In this document: positions 1 to 8,562 of the stretch, piece by piece
Layout: each line of letters starts with the position of its first letter
Position numbering within the stretch: position 1 is the stretch's first letter
Assembly (NCBI RefSeq): GCF_018638295.1
Contig: NZ_JABTTS010000026.1
Span: forward strand, 1-64,000
From: Streptomyces sp. CHD11
GTDB lineage: Bacteria > Actinomycetota > Actinomycetes > Streptomycetales > Streptomycetaceae
Length of the DNA stretch: 64,000 bases
Direction of reading: 5' to 3'
The notes under the pieces: generated by a model
What the model was told of the DNA's origin: nothing
Seen by the model: only the letters and a program-made list of their open reading frames with translations
Database searches by the model: none
Position numbers and translations under genes: made by a program

Positions 1-3
1 CCA

Positions 4-22
4 CCCCCCCCCCCCCCCCCCC
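4..22. repeat. Homopolymeric C tract at window edge
   Basis: There is an uninterrupted run of 19 C residues, preceded by CCA and followed by GG and further C-rich sequence up to about position 40. Such a run is a typical site of sequencing or assembly length error, so the exact length should be treated with caution. No gene is seen in the first 137 bases. Confidence 0.8.
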
Positions 23-137
23 GGCCCCCGTCCCCGCCCCGTGACACGAGGTACGCGTGGTTCCCGTCACCCACGCCAGGTGATAGACACAGCGGGGTCA
101 CAGTTCCTGTCCGCCAGCAGGAAGGTTTCCCCCACCC

Positions 138-1520
138 ATGTCCGAAACCGGCTCCCCCGCCTCGCGCCGTCAGCTCCTCGCCCGCACCGGCGCCGCAGGC
201 ATCGGCATCGCCTTCACCGGCGCACTCTCCGAACTCTTCACCGGCAGCGCGGCCGCCCAGAACCTCGGACACCGCGACTACGGCCCCCTCGTCCCCGACC
301 CCGACGGGCTGCTCGACCTGCCGAAGGGCTTCCGCTACACGGTCCTCTCCCGCGAGGGCGACCCGCTCCGCTCCGGCGAGGGCCCGGTCCCCTCCAACCA
401 CGACGGCATGGCGGCGCTCGCCGGCCGCCGCGGCCGTGTCCACCTGGTCCGCAACCACGAGAACCGCGTCACCGCCAGGATCCCCGTCCCGGTGATCGAC
501 GGTCTGACCTACGACCCGGAGGCCAAGGGCGGTTGTACGGCGCTGACCCTGGACCAGCGCGGCCGGGTGCTCTCGGAGCGGGTCGCGATCGCCGGTACGG
601 CCGTCAACTGCGCGGGCGGTCCGACCCCGTGGAACACCTGGCTGACCTGCGAGGAGACCGAGGACAGGGCCGGTACCAACGGCTACGCCAAGGACCACGG
701 CTACATCTTCGAGGTCGACGGCGCCGATCCGCGCCGCACGGGTGCCGTACCGCTGACCGCGATGGGCCGCTTCCAGCACGAGGCGGTCGCCGTGGACCCG
801 AGGCGGGGCGTGGTCTACGAGACGGAGGACGCCTTCGACCGGCCCTTCGGTCTCTTCTACCGTTTCCTGCCCCAGAAGCCGCTCGGCGGCACCGGTTCGC
901 TGCACGCGGGGGGCCGGCTCCAGGCGATGCGGGTGCCGGACGTGCCCGACCTGTCCTCGATCCGGGAGACGGGTGCCCACTTCGACCGGGTCGAGTGGGT
1001 CGACGTACCGGACCCGCTGGCCACCGGGACGGCCATCCGCTTCCAGGACTTCGGCCCCGCGGGGATCACCCACGCGCAGAAGCTGGAAGGCTGCTACTGG
1101 GGCGGCCGCTCGGTCTACTTCGTCTCGTCCTTCGCCCGCAGCTCCGACGGTTCGGCCGGTGACCACTACGGCCAGATCTGGCGCTACGACCCGGACCGGT
1201 GCCGGCTCACCCTGGTGATCGTCTTCGGCCCGGACACCGACATCCAGCTGCCCGGTGAGTCGCCGGACAACATCTGCCTCGCGCCCAGCGGCGGCCTGAT
1301 GGTCTGCGAGGACGGTGGCGGCGCCCAGCACGTCTACGGCGTCACCCGGCGCGGCGAGGTCTACGAGATGGCCCGCAACCGCCAGAACCGGGGGACCGAC
1401 GAGGACCCGGACTGGGGCGAGTTCGCCGGGGTCGCCTTCTCCCCCGACGCACGGACCATGTACGTCAACGTCTACGACCCCGGCACGACGTTCGCGGTGA
1501 CGGGTCCCTGGCGCGGGTAG
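138..1520 (+). CDS. PhoX-like (DUF839) Tat-exported protein
   Basis: The 460-residue protein starts with a twin-arginine signal peptide: RRQLLA near residue 11, followed by an alanine/glycine-rich hydrophobic stretch ending near AAAQ at about residue 40. The rest matches the DUF839/PhoX beta-propeller family, with motifs such as HDGMAAL and HENR in the first third and DNICLAPSGGLMVCEDGGG in the last third. Family members bind Ca and Fe and several are secreted alkaline phosphatases. This one is shorter than classical PhoX (about 600 residues or more), so phosphatase activity is inference. AGGAAGG lies about 13 bases before the ATG. Two GTTC-type words at 61 and 105 could be weak PHO-box halves but are not convincing. 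A strong palindromic terminator follows the stop. Confidence 0.85.
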   Translation: MSETGSPASRRQLLARTGAAGIGIAFTGALSELFTGSAAAQNLGHRDYGPLVPDPDGLLDLPKGFRYTVLSREGDPLRSGEGPVPSNHDGMAALAGRRGRVHLVRNHENRVTARIPVPVIDGLTYDPEAKGGCTALTLDQRGRVLSERVAIAGTAVNCAGGPTPWNTWLTCEETEDRAGTNGYAKDHGYIFEVDGADPRRTGAVPLTAMGRFQHEAVAVDPRRGVVYETEDAFDRPFGLFYRFLPQKPLGGTGSLHAGGRLQAMRVPDVPDLSSIRETGAHFDRVEWVDVPDPLATGTAIRFQDFGPAGITHAQKLEGCYWGGRSVYFVSSFARSSDGSAGDHYGQIWRYDPDRCRLTLVIVFGPDTDIQLPGESPDNICLAPSGGLMVCEDGGGAQHVYGVTRRGEVYEMARNRQNRGTDEDPDWGEFAGVAFSPDARTMYVNVYDPGTTFAVTGPWRG

Positions 1521-1548
1521 CCGGTAGCAGCCGGTAGCCGGAGTCGCA

Positions 1549-1596
1549 CGGGACGGCGGGCGGAAGGCGGCGTGCCGCCTTCCGCCCGCCGTCCCG
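1549..1596. terminator. Bidirectional stem-loop terminator, 23-bp perfect stem
   Basis: Positions 1549-1571 are the exact reverse complement of 1574-1596, leaving a 2-base centre. There is no U tract, which is normal for Streptomyces terminators. It lies 28 bases after the phoX-like stop and just past the 3' end of the gene remnant on the other strand, so it can serve both directions. Confidence 0.8.
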
Positions 1597-1602
1597 GCCG
1601 TC

Positions 1603-1739
1603 TCAGCCCGCCGGCGGCTCGTCCATCTGGCCGACGGCCGCCACACCCGCTCCACCGGGGCGGTGAAGCCGGCGACGAGCGTCGGGGCCAGGGTCAGGGT
1701 CCGGTGGTCGACGTCCTCGTCCACGCCGGTGACGGTCAT
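1603..1739 (-). pseudogene. 5' remnant of an SRPBCC/AHSA1-type gene
   Basis: Reading the minus strand from an ATG at 1739 (AGGGAACGG about 5 bases upstream) gives MTVTGVDEDVDHRTLTLAPT, followed by LVAGFTAPVERVW. This is the usual opening of Streptomyces SRPBCC (AHSA1/START-like) proteins, whose first helix normally continues with an aromatic-rich WADP-type segment. Here the sequence becomes arginine-rich nonsense right after VERVW and runs into the terminator at 1596. Only about 30 of roughly 150 residues remain. It is called from the recognisable N-terminus; the missing C-terminus is not found nearby. Confidence 0.45.
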
Positions 1740-1867
1740 GCGTCCGTTCCCTGCGTGGTGTTCCCGTCACGGTCCGGGGTCGCGGGACCGGCGGCGCCCC
1801 GTGCCGTCCGCCGCGCAAGGGAAGACCCCGGTCACTGAACGGGAGACAGCGGGGTACTCGGCCCGGC

Positions 1868-3391
1868 ATGACGGAGAAGCAGCAGGTGGGCGACTCGTAC
1901 TGGCTCGAGACCGCACCGGGCGGGGCGTATCCGGCGCTGGCCGGCGATCTCGAGGTCGACGTCGCGGTGATCGGGGCCGGTATCGCCGGACTGTGCACGG
2001 CGTGGGAGCTGACCCGGGCCGGGCGGAGCGTCGCGGTGCTGGACGCCGGACGGATCGCCGCCGGAGTCACCGGACACACCACGGCCAAGGTCACCGCCCT
2101 GCACACCCTGGTCTACGACACACTGCGCCGCACCCGCGGCGCCGAGGGCGCGCGGCTGTACGCCCGTTCGCAGTCCGAGGCGATCGAGCACACGGCGGAC
2201 GTCGTGGCGGAGCTGGGCATCGACTGCGAGTGGGAACGCCGGAGCGCCTGCACCTTCGTCCGTGACGCGGGCGGGGTCGCGGAGCTGCGCGCGGAGGCGC
2301 GGGCCGCGCGGGAGGCGGGACTGCCGGCCTCGTTCGTGACGGAGACCGGCCTGCCGTTCCCCGTGGCGGGTGCGGTCGAGGTGGCGGACCAGGTCCAGTT
2401 CCATCCGCGCAAGTACCTGCTCGCCCTCGCCCGTGACATCGCCGCGCGCGGCGGACACCTCCACGAGGACACGACGGTGCTCGGCCTGGAGGAGGGCACA
2501 CCGTGCCGGCTGTCCACGTCGACCGGCGCCACCGTGACCGCCCGTGACGTCGTGGTCGCCACCCACTACCCCGTCTTCGACCGTGCGCTGCTGTTCACCC
2601 GTCTCTCCCCGCGCCGCGAGCTGGTCGTCGCCGGACCGCTCCCGGCGGGCCAGGACCCGGACGGCATGTACATCACCACCGAGGAGAACACCCGCTCGGT
2701 CCGCACCGCCCCCTACGGCGAGGACGGCACCCGGCGCCTGCTCGTGATCACCGGCGAGCACTTCACCCCGGGGACGGGTGACACCCGGGCCCGCTTCGAC
2801 CTCCTGGCCGCCTGGGCCCGCAAGCACTTCCCCGAGGTGGAGCTCACCCACTTCTGGGCCACCCAGGACAACGACTCCACCGACACCGTGCCGCTGGTCG
2901 GCCCGATGCACCCGGGCGCCCGGCACCTCTATGTCGCGACCGGCTTCGGCGGCTGGGGCATGAGCGGGGGCATGATGGCGGGCCTGCTGCTCACCGCGCA
3001 GATCACCGGCGAGGAGTGCGAGTGGAGCGGTCTGTACGACCCGCGGCGCCTGGCCTCCGCCGTGCGCGAGGCGCCGTCGTTCCTCAAGCACCAGGCGCAG
3101 GTCGCGGGGCACTTCGTCGGCGACCGGCTGCGTCCGTCGCCTCCGGTGGAGGCGCTGCCGCCGGGTGAGGGCGCGGTGGTGCGGGCCGGCCGCGGCCGGG
3201 CCGCGGTGTACCGCGACGACGACGGCGCCCTGCACGCCGTCTCGGCCCGCTGTACCCACATGGGGTGCCTGGTCGACTTCAACGCCGCGGAACGCGCCTG
3301 GGAGTGCCCCTGCCACGGCTCCCGCTTCGACACCGACGGCAAGGTGATCCAGGGCCCGGCGACCCGGCCGCTGGAGCGGCGGGACATCTGA
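1868..3391 (+). CDS. FAD-dependent oxidoreductase with C-terminal Rieske domain
   Basis: The 507-residue protein fuses a DAO-type FAD oxidoreductase to a Rieske [2Fe-2S] domain. The dinucleotide-binding motif GAGIAGLCTAWEL is near residue 37, and a second FAD contact ATGFGGWGMSGG is near residue 358. The C-terminal 90 residues carry the complete Rieske ligand set: CTHMGC, then 16 residues on CPCHGSRF, both near residues 462-485. This architecture is widespread in actinobacteria and is presumably an electron-transfer dehydrogenase of small amines or similar compounds; the substrate is unknown. The N-terminal WLETAP and Rieske C-terminal GPATRPLERR segments are typical of the family. It stands alone; the next gene starts about 90 bases downstream. 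Confidence 0.85.
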   Translation: MTEKQQVGDSYWLETAPGGAYPALAGDLEVDVAVIGAGIAGLCTAWELTRAGRSVAVLDAGRIAAGVTGHTTAKVTALHTLVYDTLRRTRGAEGARLYARSQSEAIEHTADVVAELGIDCEWERRSACTFVRDAGGVAELRAEARAAREAGLPASFVTETGLPFPVAGAVEVADQVQFHPRKYLLALARDIAARGGHLHEDTTVLGLEEGTPCRLSTSTGATVTARDVVVATHYPVFDRALLFTRLSPRRELVVAGPLPAGQDPDGMYITTEENTRSVRTAPYGEDGTRRLLVITGEHFTPGTGDTRARFDLLAAWARKHFPEVELTHFWATQDNDSTDTVPLVGPMHPGARHLYVATGFGGWGMSGGMMAGLLLTAQITGEECEWSGLYDPRRLASAVREAPSFLKHQAQVAGHFVGDRLRPSPPVEALPPGEGAVVRAGRGRAAVYRDDDGALHAVSARCTHMGCLVDFNAAERAWECPCHGSRFDTDGKVIQGPATRPLERRDI

Positions 3392-3483
3392 GACGCGGGC
3401 GGGCCCGGCCGACCGGGTGACACTCGCCCCCGCCCGCCGACCGGTGACATGGAACCCCATAAATCGCCTCATACCGTCATGCG

Positions 3484-4323
3484 GTGATCACATATACCCA
3501 CCGGATGGCCGCCGCCTGCCTGCTGGCCGCCGCGCTCACCGCCTGCGCCCCCTCCCCGCCCTCCCGCGAGGCGCCCCGCTCCGCGCCCTCGGCGTCCCCC
3601 GCGGTCCCGTCACCACCGACCCTCGCCCCGGGCCCCGCCGGCCTGACCCCGGTGTTCGACCACGGCCCGCGGACCGGCGGCAGGACGGTCGCCCTCACCT
3701 TCGACGCCGACATGACCGCCGACCAGGGCCCGAGGGCCGCGGCCGGCGAGCACTTCGACCACCCGCGGCTCATCGCCACCCTGCGCGCGCTGAAGGTGCC
3801 CTCCACCGTGTTCATGACCGGCCGCTGGGCCGAGGAGTACCCGGACCAGGCCCGCTCCATCGGCCGGGACCCGCTCTTCGAGGTCGCCAACCACTCCTAC
3901 AGCCACTACGCCTTCACCGGGGACTGCTACGGTCTGCCGGCCGTCTCCGGGGACCGGATGCGGGCGGACGTGGAACGGGCGTACGCGGCGTTCCGGAAGG
4001 TGGGAGTGCGCGACCCCATGCCGTACTTCCGTTTCCCCGGCGGCTGCTACGACCGTCAGGCGCTCAAGGCCCTGGTCCCGGCGGGGGTCACGGCCGTGCA
4101 GTGGGACGTGGTCGGCGGCGACGCCTTCGCCACCGACGCGGACGCGGTGGCGCGGCAGGTCCTGGACGGCGTACGGCCGGGCTCGGTGGTCGTCCTGCAC
4201 TGCACCCGCAGCGCGGCCCCCACCACGGAACGGGCCGTGCGGCGGATCGTCCCGGAGCTGCGCCGCCAGGGCTACCGCTTCGTGAAGGTCTCCGAGCTGA
4301 TCGCCGCCGGCGGACGGGACTGA
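3484..4323 (+). CDS. Polysaccharide deacetylase lipoprotein (NodB fold)
   Basis: The 279-residue protein begins with a lipoprotein signal whose lipobox is LTAC (Cys21), followed by a Ser/Pro-rich linker to about residue 55. The NodB-homology domain shows the expected metal and catalytic motifs: TFDAD (Asp74, Asp76), NHSYSH (His137 and His141), and RFPGG (from Arg183), ending with the LHC motif that carries the C-terminal catalytic His region. The family removes acetyl (or acyl) groups from chitin-like polymers, peptidoglycan or xylan; the substrate here is not evident. A GTG start gives the best signal peptide; an in-frame ATG seven codons later would remove its basic residue. No clear Shine-Dalgarno is seen. 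Confidence 0.85.
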   Translation: MITYTHRMAAACLLAAALTACAPSPPSREAPRSAPSASPAVPSPPTLAPGPAGLTPVFDHGPRTGGRTVALTFDADMTADQGPRAAAGEHFDHPRLIATLRALKVPSTVFMTGRWAEEYPDQARSIGRDPLFEVANHSYSHYAFTGDCYGLPAVSGDRMRADVERAYAAFRKVGVRDPMPYFRFPGGCYDRQALKALVPAGVTAVQWDVVGGDAFATDADAVARQVLDGVRPGSVVVLHCTRSAAPTTERAVRRIVPELRRQGYRFVKVSELIAAGGRD

Positions 4324-4341
4324 CCGTCCTACCCTGGACAC

Positions 4342-4533
4342 ATGAGCGACACCGATACCGACCACGACTACTGCCTGATCGACGTGTCACGGCCCCCCGG
4401 GGCCGACGGCCCTCCGTACGCGGCGTGCGTGCTGTGCCAGGAGCCGACGGAGCACCCGGAGTCGTACAAGGGCATCACCCTCTGCCCGGTCTGCGAATGG
4501 CGGGAGGCCGAACGGACCTCCTGCTCGGGCTGA
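4342..4533 (+). CDS. Small zinc-ribbon-like protein
   Basis: This 63-residue acidic protein has two Cys pairs, CVLC near residue 31 and CPVC near residue 50, spaced like a zinc ribbon or zinc finger, and one further Cys at the C-terminus. No named family is recognised. It begins 18 bases after the deacetylase stop. TACCCT sits 8 bases upstream of the ATG and no ribosome binding site is visible, so the gene may be transcribed leaderless from its own promoter rather than only by read-through. Confidence 0.65.
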   Translation: MSDTDTDHDYCLIDVSRPPGADGPPYAACVLCQEPTEHPESYKGITLCPVCEWREAERTSCSG

Positions 4534-4567
4534 CGCGGGAGCCGCACGGCTTGGCACACTGGTCCCC

Positions 4568-5287
4568 GTGAGCACTGAGCCGACTTCTGCCGCCGCCAGC
4601 CCCTTCCGCCTCGCCCCGGCCACCCGCGACCACGCACCCCAGTTCGTACTGCCCCTGGTGGTCCGCCTCGAACGGGCGGCACCCCCGGCCCGTACGGACG
4701 CCCTGGAGACGGCGGCCCGCGCCGTGCTGACGATGCTGACCGACGAGCGGTCGGTGGGTGAGGGCGAGTGGGCGCAGGCGCTGCGCGACTGGCAGGACGG
4801 CCGTATCCGCAAGGTGGTGCGCCGCGCCCGCGGCGCGGAGTGGCGCCGCGCGGAAGCGCTCCCCGGCATCACCGTCACCGGCAGGTCCGCCGAGGTCCGG
4901 GTCTTCCCGCCGGTCCCCCTGGACGACTGGCCCAAGGACCTGGCCCGCCTCCAGGTCTCCGGCACCGACCTCGACGACCCCGGCCCGGTCCCCCCTGCGG
5001 ACCCCGGCGTACCCGCCCTCTGGCTCAACCCCGATCTCGCCATGTCGGCCGGCAAGGCGATGGCCCAGGCGGGCCACGGCGCCCAGCTGGCCTGGCTGGC
5101 ACTCTCCCCCGAGGCCCGCGAAGCCTGGCACGCCACGGGTTTCCCCCTCGCCGTCCGCCCCGCCGCCCCGTCCCGCTGGCCCACCCTGACCGCCGGCGCC
5201 CTCCCCGCGGTCCGCGACGCGGGCTTCACCGAGATCGCCCCGGGCTCGTGCACGGTGGTGGCGGACCATCCGGCGCTGCGGTCGTGA
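4568..5287 (+). CDS. Peptidyl-tRNA hydrolase PTH2-like protein
   Basis: The 239-residue protein's second half (about 145-235) matches the archaeal/eukaryotic-type PTH2 family: a strand ALWLNPDL, then SAGKAMAQAGHGAQLA. Family members use the Lys/Gln/His of this motif to hydrolyse peptidyl- or aminoacyl-tRNA. It ends with the typical ITEIAPGSCTVVA-like segment. The first roughly 130 residues are not part of the usual 120-residue PTH2 fold and are unassigned. The GTG start has no good ribosome binding site, and a -10-like CACACT lies about 8 bases upstream. Bacteria already carry PTH1, so this is an additional enzyme whose real substrate is uncertain. Confidence 0.75.
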   Translation: MSTEPTSAAASPFRLAPATRDHAPQFVLPLVVRLERAAPPARTDALETAARAVLTMLTDERSVGEGEWAQALRDWQDGRIRKVVRRARGAEWRRAEALPGITVTGRSAEVRVFPPVPLDDWPKDLARLQVSGTDLDDPGPVPPADPGVPALWLNPDLAMSAGKAMAQAGHGAQLAWLALSPEAREAWHATGFPLAVRPAAPSRWPTLTAGALPAVRDAGFTEIAPGSCTVVADHPALRS

Positions 5288-5443
5288 CGCCGGTGCACGG
5301 GCACGGTTCCCTGCCGCACCGAGCCCGAAGCCGGGTCGGTCCGCGGCGGCGTCCGCGGTCCGCGCGAGCAGGACGGCGACGGTGACGGTCACCGGTCCGA
5401 CGCCGCCGGGCGCAAACCCACCGCCCCGGCGCAGGCGGCCCAG

Positions 5444-6364
5444 CGCCCCGGTGATGACGACGAGCTGCACTACTTCGGGATCTCCTACGGCACCGAACTC
5501 GGCGGCGTCTACGCCCACCTGTTCCCCCGGCACGTCGGCCGTGCCGTCCTGGACGGGGTCGTGGACCCCGCGCGCAACCAGATGGAGGAGGCGCTGGCCC
5601 AGACGGCGGGGTTCCAGCTCGCCTTCGACCACTTCGCCGAGTGGTGTGTCGACAACGGCTGTTCGCTGGGTGAGAGCGCCGAGGAGGTGCGGGAGGTCGT
5701 CATGGAGCTGGAGGCGGCGCTGGACGACGAACCGCTGGCCCTCGACGGGGACAGGGTGCTCACCGGCTCCCTCCTCCTCGACGCCGTCATTCGGGCCCTC
5801 TACCTGGAGACGGCCTGGCCCGCTCTGGAGGTGGGCCTGGAACTGCTCGCCGGGGACGAGGGCCGGACCATGCTGAACCTCGCCGACGCCCTGGGCGACC
5901 GCCACGCCGCGGTCCACAGCGACCAGCAGGACGCCCGGACCGCCATCACCTGCGCCGACCGCGCCGACCGCTACACCGTGGACGACGTCCCGGAGATGGC
6001 ACCCGCGTTCGAGGAGGCCTCACCGCTCTTCGGCGACACCATGGTGTGGGGGACGCCGATGTGCACCGACTGGCCGGTGGCCGGCAAGGCCGAGCACCCC
6101 GACGTCCGGGCCCCCGGCGCGCCGCCCGTCCTGCTGGTCGGCAACACCGGTGACCCCGCCACGCCGTACGAGGGTGCCGCGCGGATGGCCGAGCGGCTCG
6201 GCAAGGGCGTCGGCGTCGAACTCACCTGCCGGGGCGAGGGCCACGGCGCGTACGACTCCGGCAACCGCCGCGTCCGGGAGACGGTCGACGCCTATCTCCT
6301 CGCGGGCAGGGTTCCGGCTGCCGGGAGCGTGTGCGAGCACGAGCCGCTGGAGGGGAAGGGGTGA
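5444..6364 (+). pseudogene. N-terminally truncated TAP-type alpha/beta hydrolase
   Basis: Recognisable sequence begins at about 5453 with DDELHYFGISYGTELGG, which holds the nucleophile elbow GISYG of tripeptidyl-aminopeptidase-like alpha/beta hydrolases. It continues in one frame to the C-terminal TAP-like domain (LVGNTGDPATPYEGA, then GEGHGAYDSGN with the catalytic His) and stops at 6364. What should precede it is missing: the signal peptide, about 200 residues including the oxyanion region, and a proper start codon. Upstream in frame is only Arg/Gly-rich sequence back to the stop of the preceding gene. A GTG at 5561 opens the longest frame but would exclude the catalytic serine. I call it a decayed, 5'-deleted gene. 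Confidence 0.7.
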
Positions 6365-6381
6365 CACCGCCTCGGCGGTGG

Positions 6382-8298
6382 TCAGCCGGACCGGGCGTCC
6401 GGGCCCGGCCGCGCGGTGAGCGCCGCGAGGGCACTGGCCTGGGTGCGCCAGTCCGTCTGGTTGGGGCCGGTGCCGGCCCAGCGCTGGCCGAGCCGGTTGA
6501 GAGGATCGCGGTCGGTGGTCCAGACGGATTCGGCCTGCCGGGTGAGGTAGGCGCGGTAGGCGGCCGACCCGGTGGCGTCGGCGAGGTCGGCGAAGTGGCG
6601 TATGAAGATGCCCTTGAACTGCTTCTGGTTGTCGTCGCAGGAGGCCGTACCGGTGTCGCAGGACTCGGTCAGGATGCCGTCCCGGGTGAGCCGCGGTGAG
6701 GACATCGCCGCGTCGGCCAGCCGTCTCGCGGTGTCCAGGTAGCGGGTCCCACCGGTGGAGCGCCACAGCTGGGTGAAGGCGCCGATGGCCAGCCCCTGGT
6801 TGTAACTCCACACGGTCTGGCCGTTGTTGGCGCAGCCCCGGGTGAGTCCGTCGTTGACCAGACCGGACGCGTTGATCAGTCCGCTGCCCAGGTACCAGTC
6901 CGCCGCCGTGGCCGCGCGTTCGCCCCACACCGTGTCACCGGCCAGGCGCTGGTGCAGCGCGGTCGCCAGCCACAGGTACTGGCCGCTGGTGACGGCGTTC
7001 TTGTAGGTGTGCTCCCGGTCCCACCACATGCCCCCGCCGCAGGTGCCCGGATCCCAGTGCCGCTGCAGGTAGTTCGCGATGACGACCGCCTCGTCCAGGT
7101 AGCGCCGCAGGCCGGTCCGGTCGTAGGCGGTCACCCAGGCCATGGCCCACCATCCCGCGTCGTCGACGGCCCGGCTGATGAAGTGGCCCTCGACCGGGTC
7201 CGAACTGCGCACGCCCGCGGGGAAGACGCCCCGGTTCTGCTCGAAGGTGCGGGAGACGGCCCAGTCGTAGTCGTGCCGGCCGGTGCGCTCGGCGAAGTCC
7301 ATGACGGCGGTGATCGCGACGGCGGAGTTCCACCAACTGCTGCGCCACCAGCCCTCGTGGGTGTGGTACGACGCCATGAGGGCGTCGGCGGCGGCACGCG
7401 CCGGGGACGGCACCGGCCGGGCCCACGCCGTACAGCTGCCCTCCCGGTGGGCGGCCGCACGGCCACAGGCGCGGACCGCGCCGCCGTGGAGGAGGCCCCG
7501 CGGGTCCCGGGTGGCGTACATCTCGGTGCGGGTGGCGGCGGCGCCGGAGGGGATGCTCGTGCGGCCGAGGGAGGAGCCCTCGGGCCAGGTCGTCCCGCCG
7601 TCCCAGGAGCGGTCGATCCAGATCTCGTCGCCCGCGCCGCCGTTCTCGATGACGCCCCAGGCCATGCCGCCGGCGTGGTCCATGTGCAGGCTGATGGCCC
7701 GCCCGTGCAGGGCCGTCGCCGGCACCGGGCGGTCGTCGCCGGCCGCGGTGGCGGGGTCGGCGCCGTCGCAGGACGTACCGTCGCAGACCGCCGGGTGGAC
7801 CCAGCCGGTGCAGGCGACTCCGGCCGCGTCGCCGCAGGCGCGGATCCAGCCGCGCCGGTGCGCCGCCGGGTCGGTGATGTTGTACATCAGCGTCCGCGTG
7901 CCGGTCCAGGTGCCGGGGATCGACGCCTTGCCCAGCAGGGGTTCCCAGGTGGCGCCCCGGTCCCAGGAGCGGTCGAGCCAGACGGAGTCCCCGCGCACGC
8001 CCTCGTCGATGGAGGCCCAGGCCATGCTGTCGGGCTCGGAGACGTGCAGGCGCAGGATCCGCCCGTTGATGTTCCGGTCGGGCACGGGGAAGGTGTCCCG
8101 CGCCGCTCTCGAGGGGTCGAGGGTGTCGCAGGCCAGCGCGCACACCGGCGCCGCCGCGCGGGCCGGGTCCGCCGCCGTGCCGCCCGCGGCGGACGCGCTC
8201 CCCGGCAGCAGCGCGGCGCACAGCGCGAGGACGAAGGTGAGGCTGAGGGTGAGTGGGGCGGCAGGCCGGAGCCGGCTGGATCTCCGTGCGGGGTTCAT
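6382..8298 (-). CDS. Secreted GH76 alpha-1,6-mannanase-like glycosidase
   Basis: The 638-residue protein has an N-terminal signal peptide (MNPARRSSR, hydrophobic core, ASA cleavage near residue 37). Residues about 45-285 contain two tandem copies of a roughly 115-residue domain I cannot name, recognised by paired motifs MAW...DRSWD.G.TW...RACG. The C-terminal half is a GH76 catalytic domain: EGWWRSSWWN, the catalytic Asp pair DDAGWW (about Asp378-Asp379), GGGMWWD and WSYNQGL. GH76 enzymes cut alpha-1,6-mannan backbones such as yeast or mycobacterial mannans. The chosen ATG has GGGAG about 10 bases upstream. It lies behind a consensus promoter and a palindromic LacI-type operator, and converges on the remnant ending at 6364. 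Confidence 0.88.
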   Translation of the reverse strand: MNPARRSSRLRPAAPLTLSLTFVLALCAALLPGSASAAGGTAADPARAAAPVCALACDTLDPSRAARDTFPVPDRNINGRILRLHVSEPDSMAWASIDEGVRGDSVWLDRSWDRGATWEPLLGKASIPGTWTGTRTLMYNITDPAAHRRGWIRACGDAAGVACTGWVHPAVCDGTSCDGADPATAAGDDRPVPATALHGRAISLHMDHAGGMAWGVIENGGAGDEIWIDRSWDGGTTWPEGSSLGRTSIPSGAAATRTEMYATRDPRGLLHGGAVRACGRAAAHREGSCTAWARPVPSPARAAADALMASYHTHEGWWRSSWWNSAVAITAVMDFAERTGRHDYDWAVSRTFEQNRGVFPAGVRSSDPVEGHFISRAVDDAGWWAMAWVTAYDRTGLRRYLDEAVVIANYLQRHWDPGTCGGGMWWDREHTYKNAVTSGQYLWLATALHQRLAGDTVWGERAATAADWYLGSGLINASGLVNDGLTRGCANNGQTVWSYNQGLAIGAFTQLWRSTGGTRYLDTARRLADAAMSSPRLTRDGILTESCDTGTASCDDNQKQFKGIFIRHFADLADATGSAAYRAYLTRQAESVWTTDRDPLNRLGQRWAGTGPNQTDWRTQASALAALTARPGPDARSG

Positions 8299-8325
8299 CG
8301 GCAGCCTGCTCCCTGCGTGGGGGGT

Positions 8326-8337
8326 GAGAGCGCTCTC
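8326..8337. promoter_or_regulatory. LacI-family operator upstream of GH76
   Basis: GAGAGCGCTCTC is a perfect 12-bp palindrome with the central CG-containing core AGCGCT typical of LacI-family sugar repressors in Streptomyces. It differs from the CebR box (TGGGAGCGCTCCCA) only in the flanking pair. It lies immediately downstream of the -10 element of the GH76 promoter, where a bound repressor would block initiation. The cognate repressor is not in this window. Confidence 0.65.
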
Positions 8338-8341
8338 CGGC

Positions 8342-8370
8342 AACGTAATACCGGGGACAGGGAGCGTCAA
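8342..8370 (-). promoter_or_regulatory. Promoter of the GH76 gene
   Basis: On the minus strand there is TTGACG (8370-8365), a 17-base spacer, then TACGTT (8347-8342). This fits the main vegetative sigma consensus well. The start codon is 44 bases beyond the -10 element, with the operator between them. Confidence 0.65.
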
Positions 8371-8562
8371 CGAGCGCGCCGATGCGCCAAGTTGATGCCG
8401 TGAGCAGCCGGGTGTCCAGGTGCCGCTCCGGGTGCCGCTCCGGTTGTCGTGCACACCTCTTGCCGGGCCCCCGGCGGCCGGTGTACCAATAGGGAAACGG
8501 AAGTTGAATCTTGTTCAGGTTCCGTGCCGCCCGGGGGGCCGATCGAGCCGGAGGAGCTGCGG

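Noticed and set aside
61..115. PHO boxes upstream of the PhoX-like gene
   Set aside because: The two GTTC words fit only part of the 11-base unit and are not spaced as direct repeats.
1832..3472. Open frame antisense to the FAD/Rieske gene
   Set aside because: Composition typical of antisense shadow; the sense gene has complete cofactor motifs.
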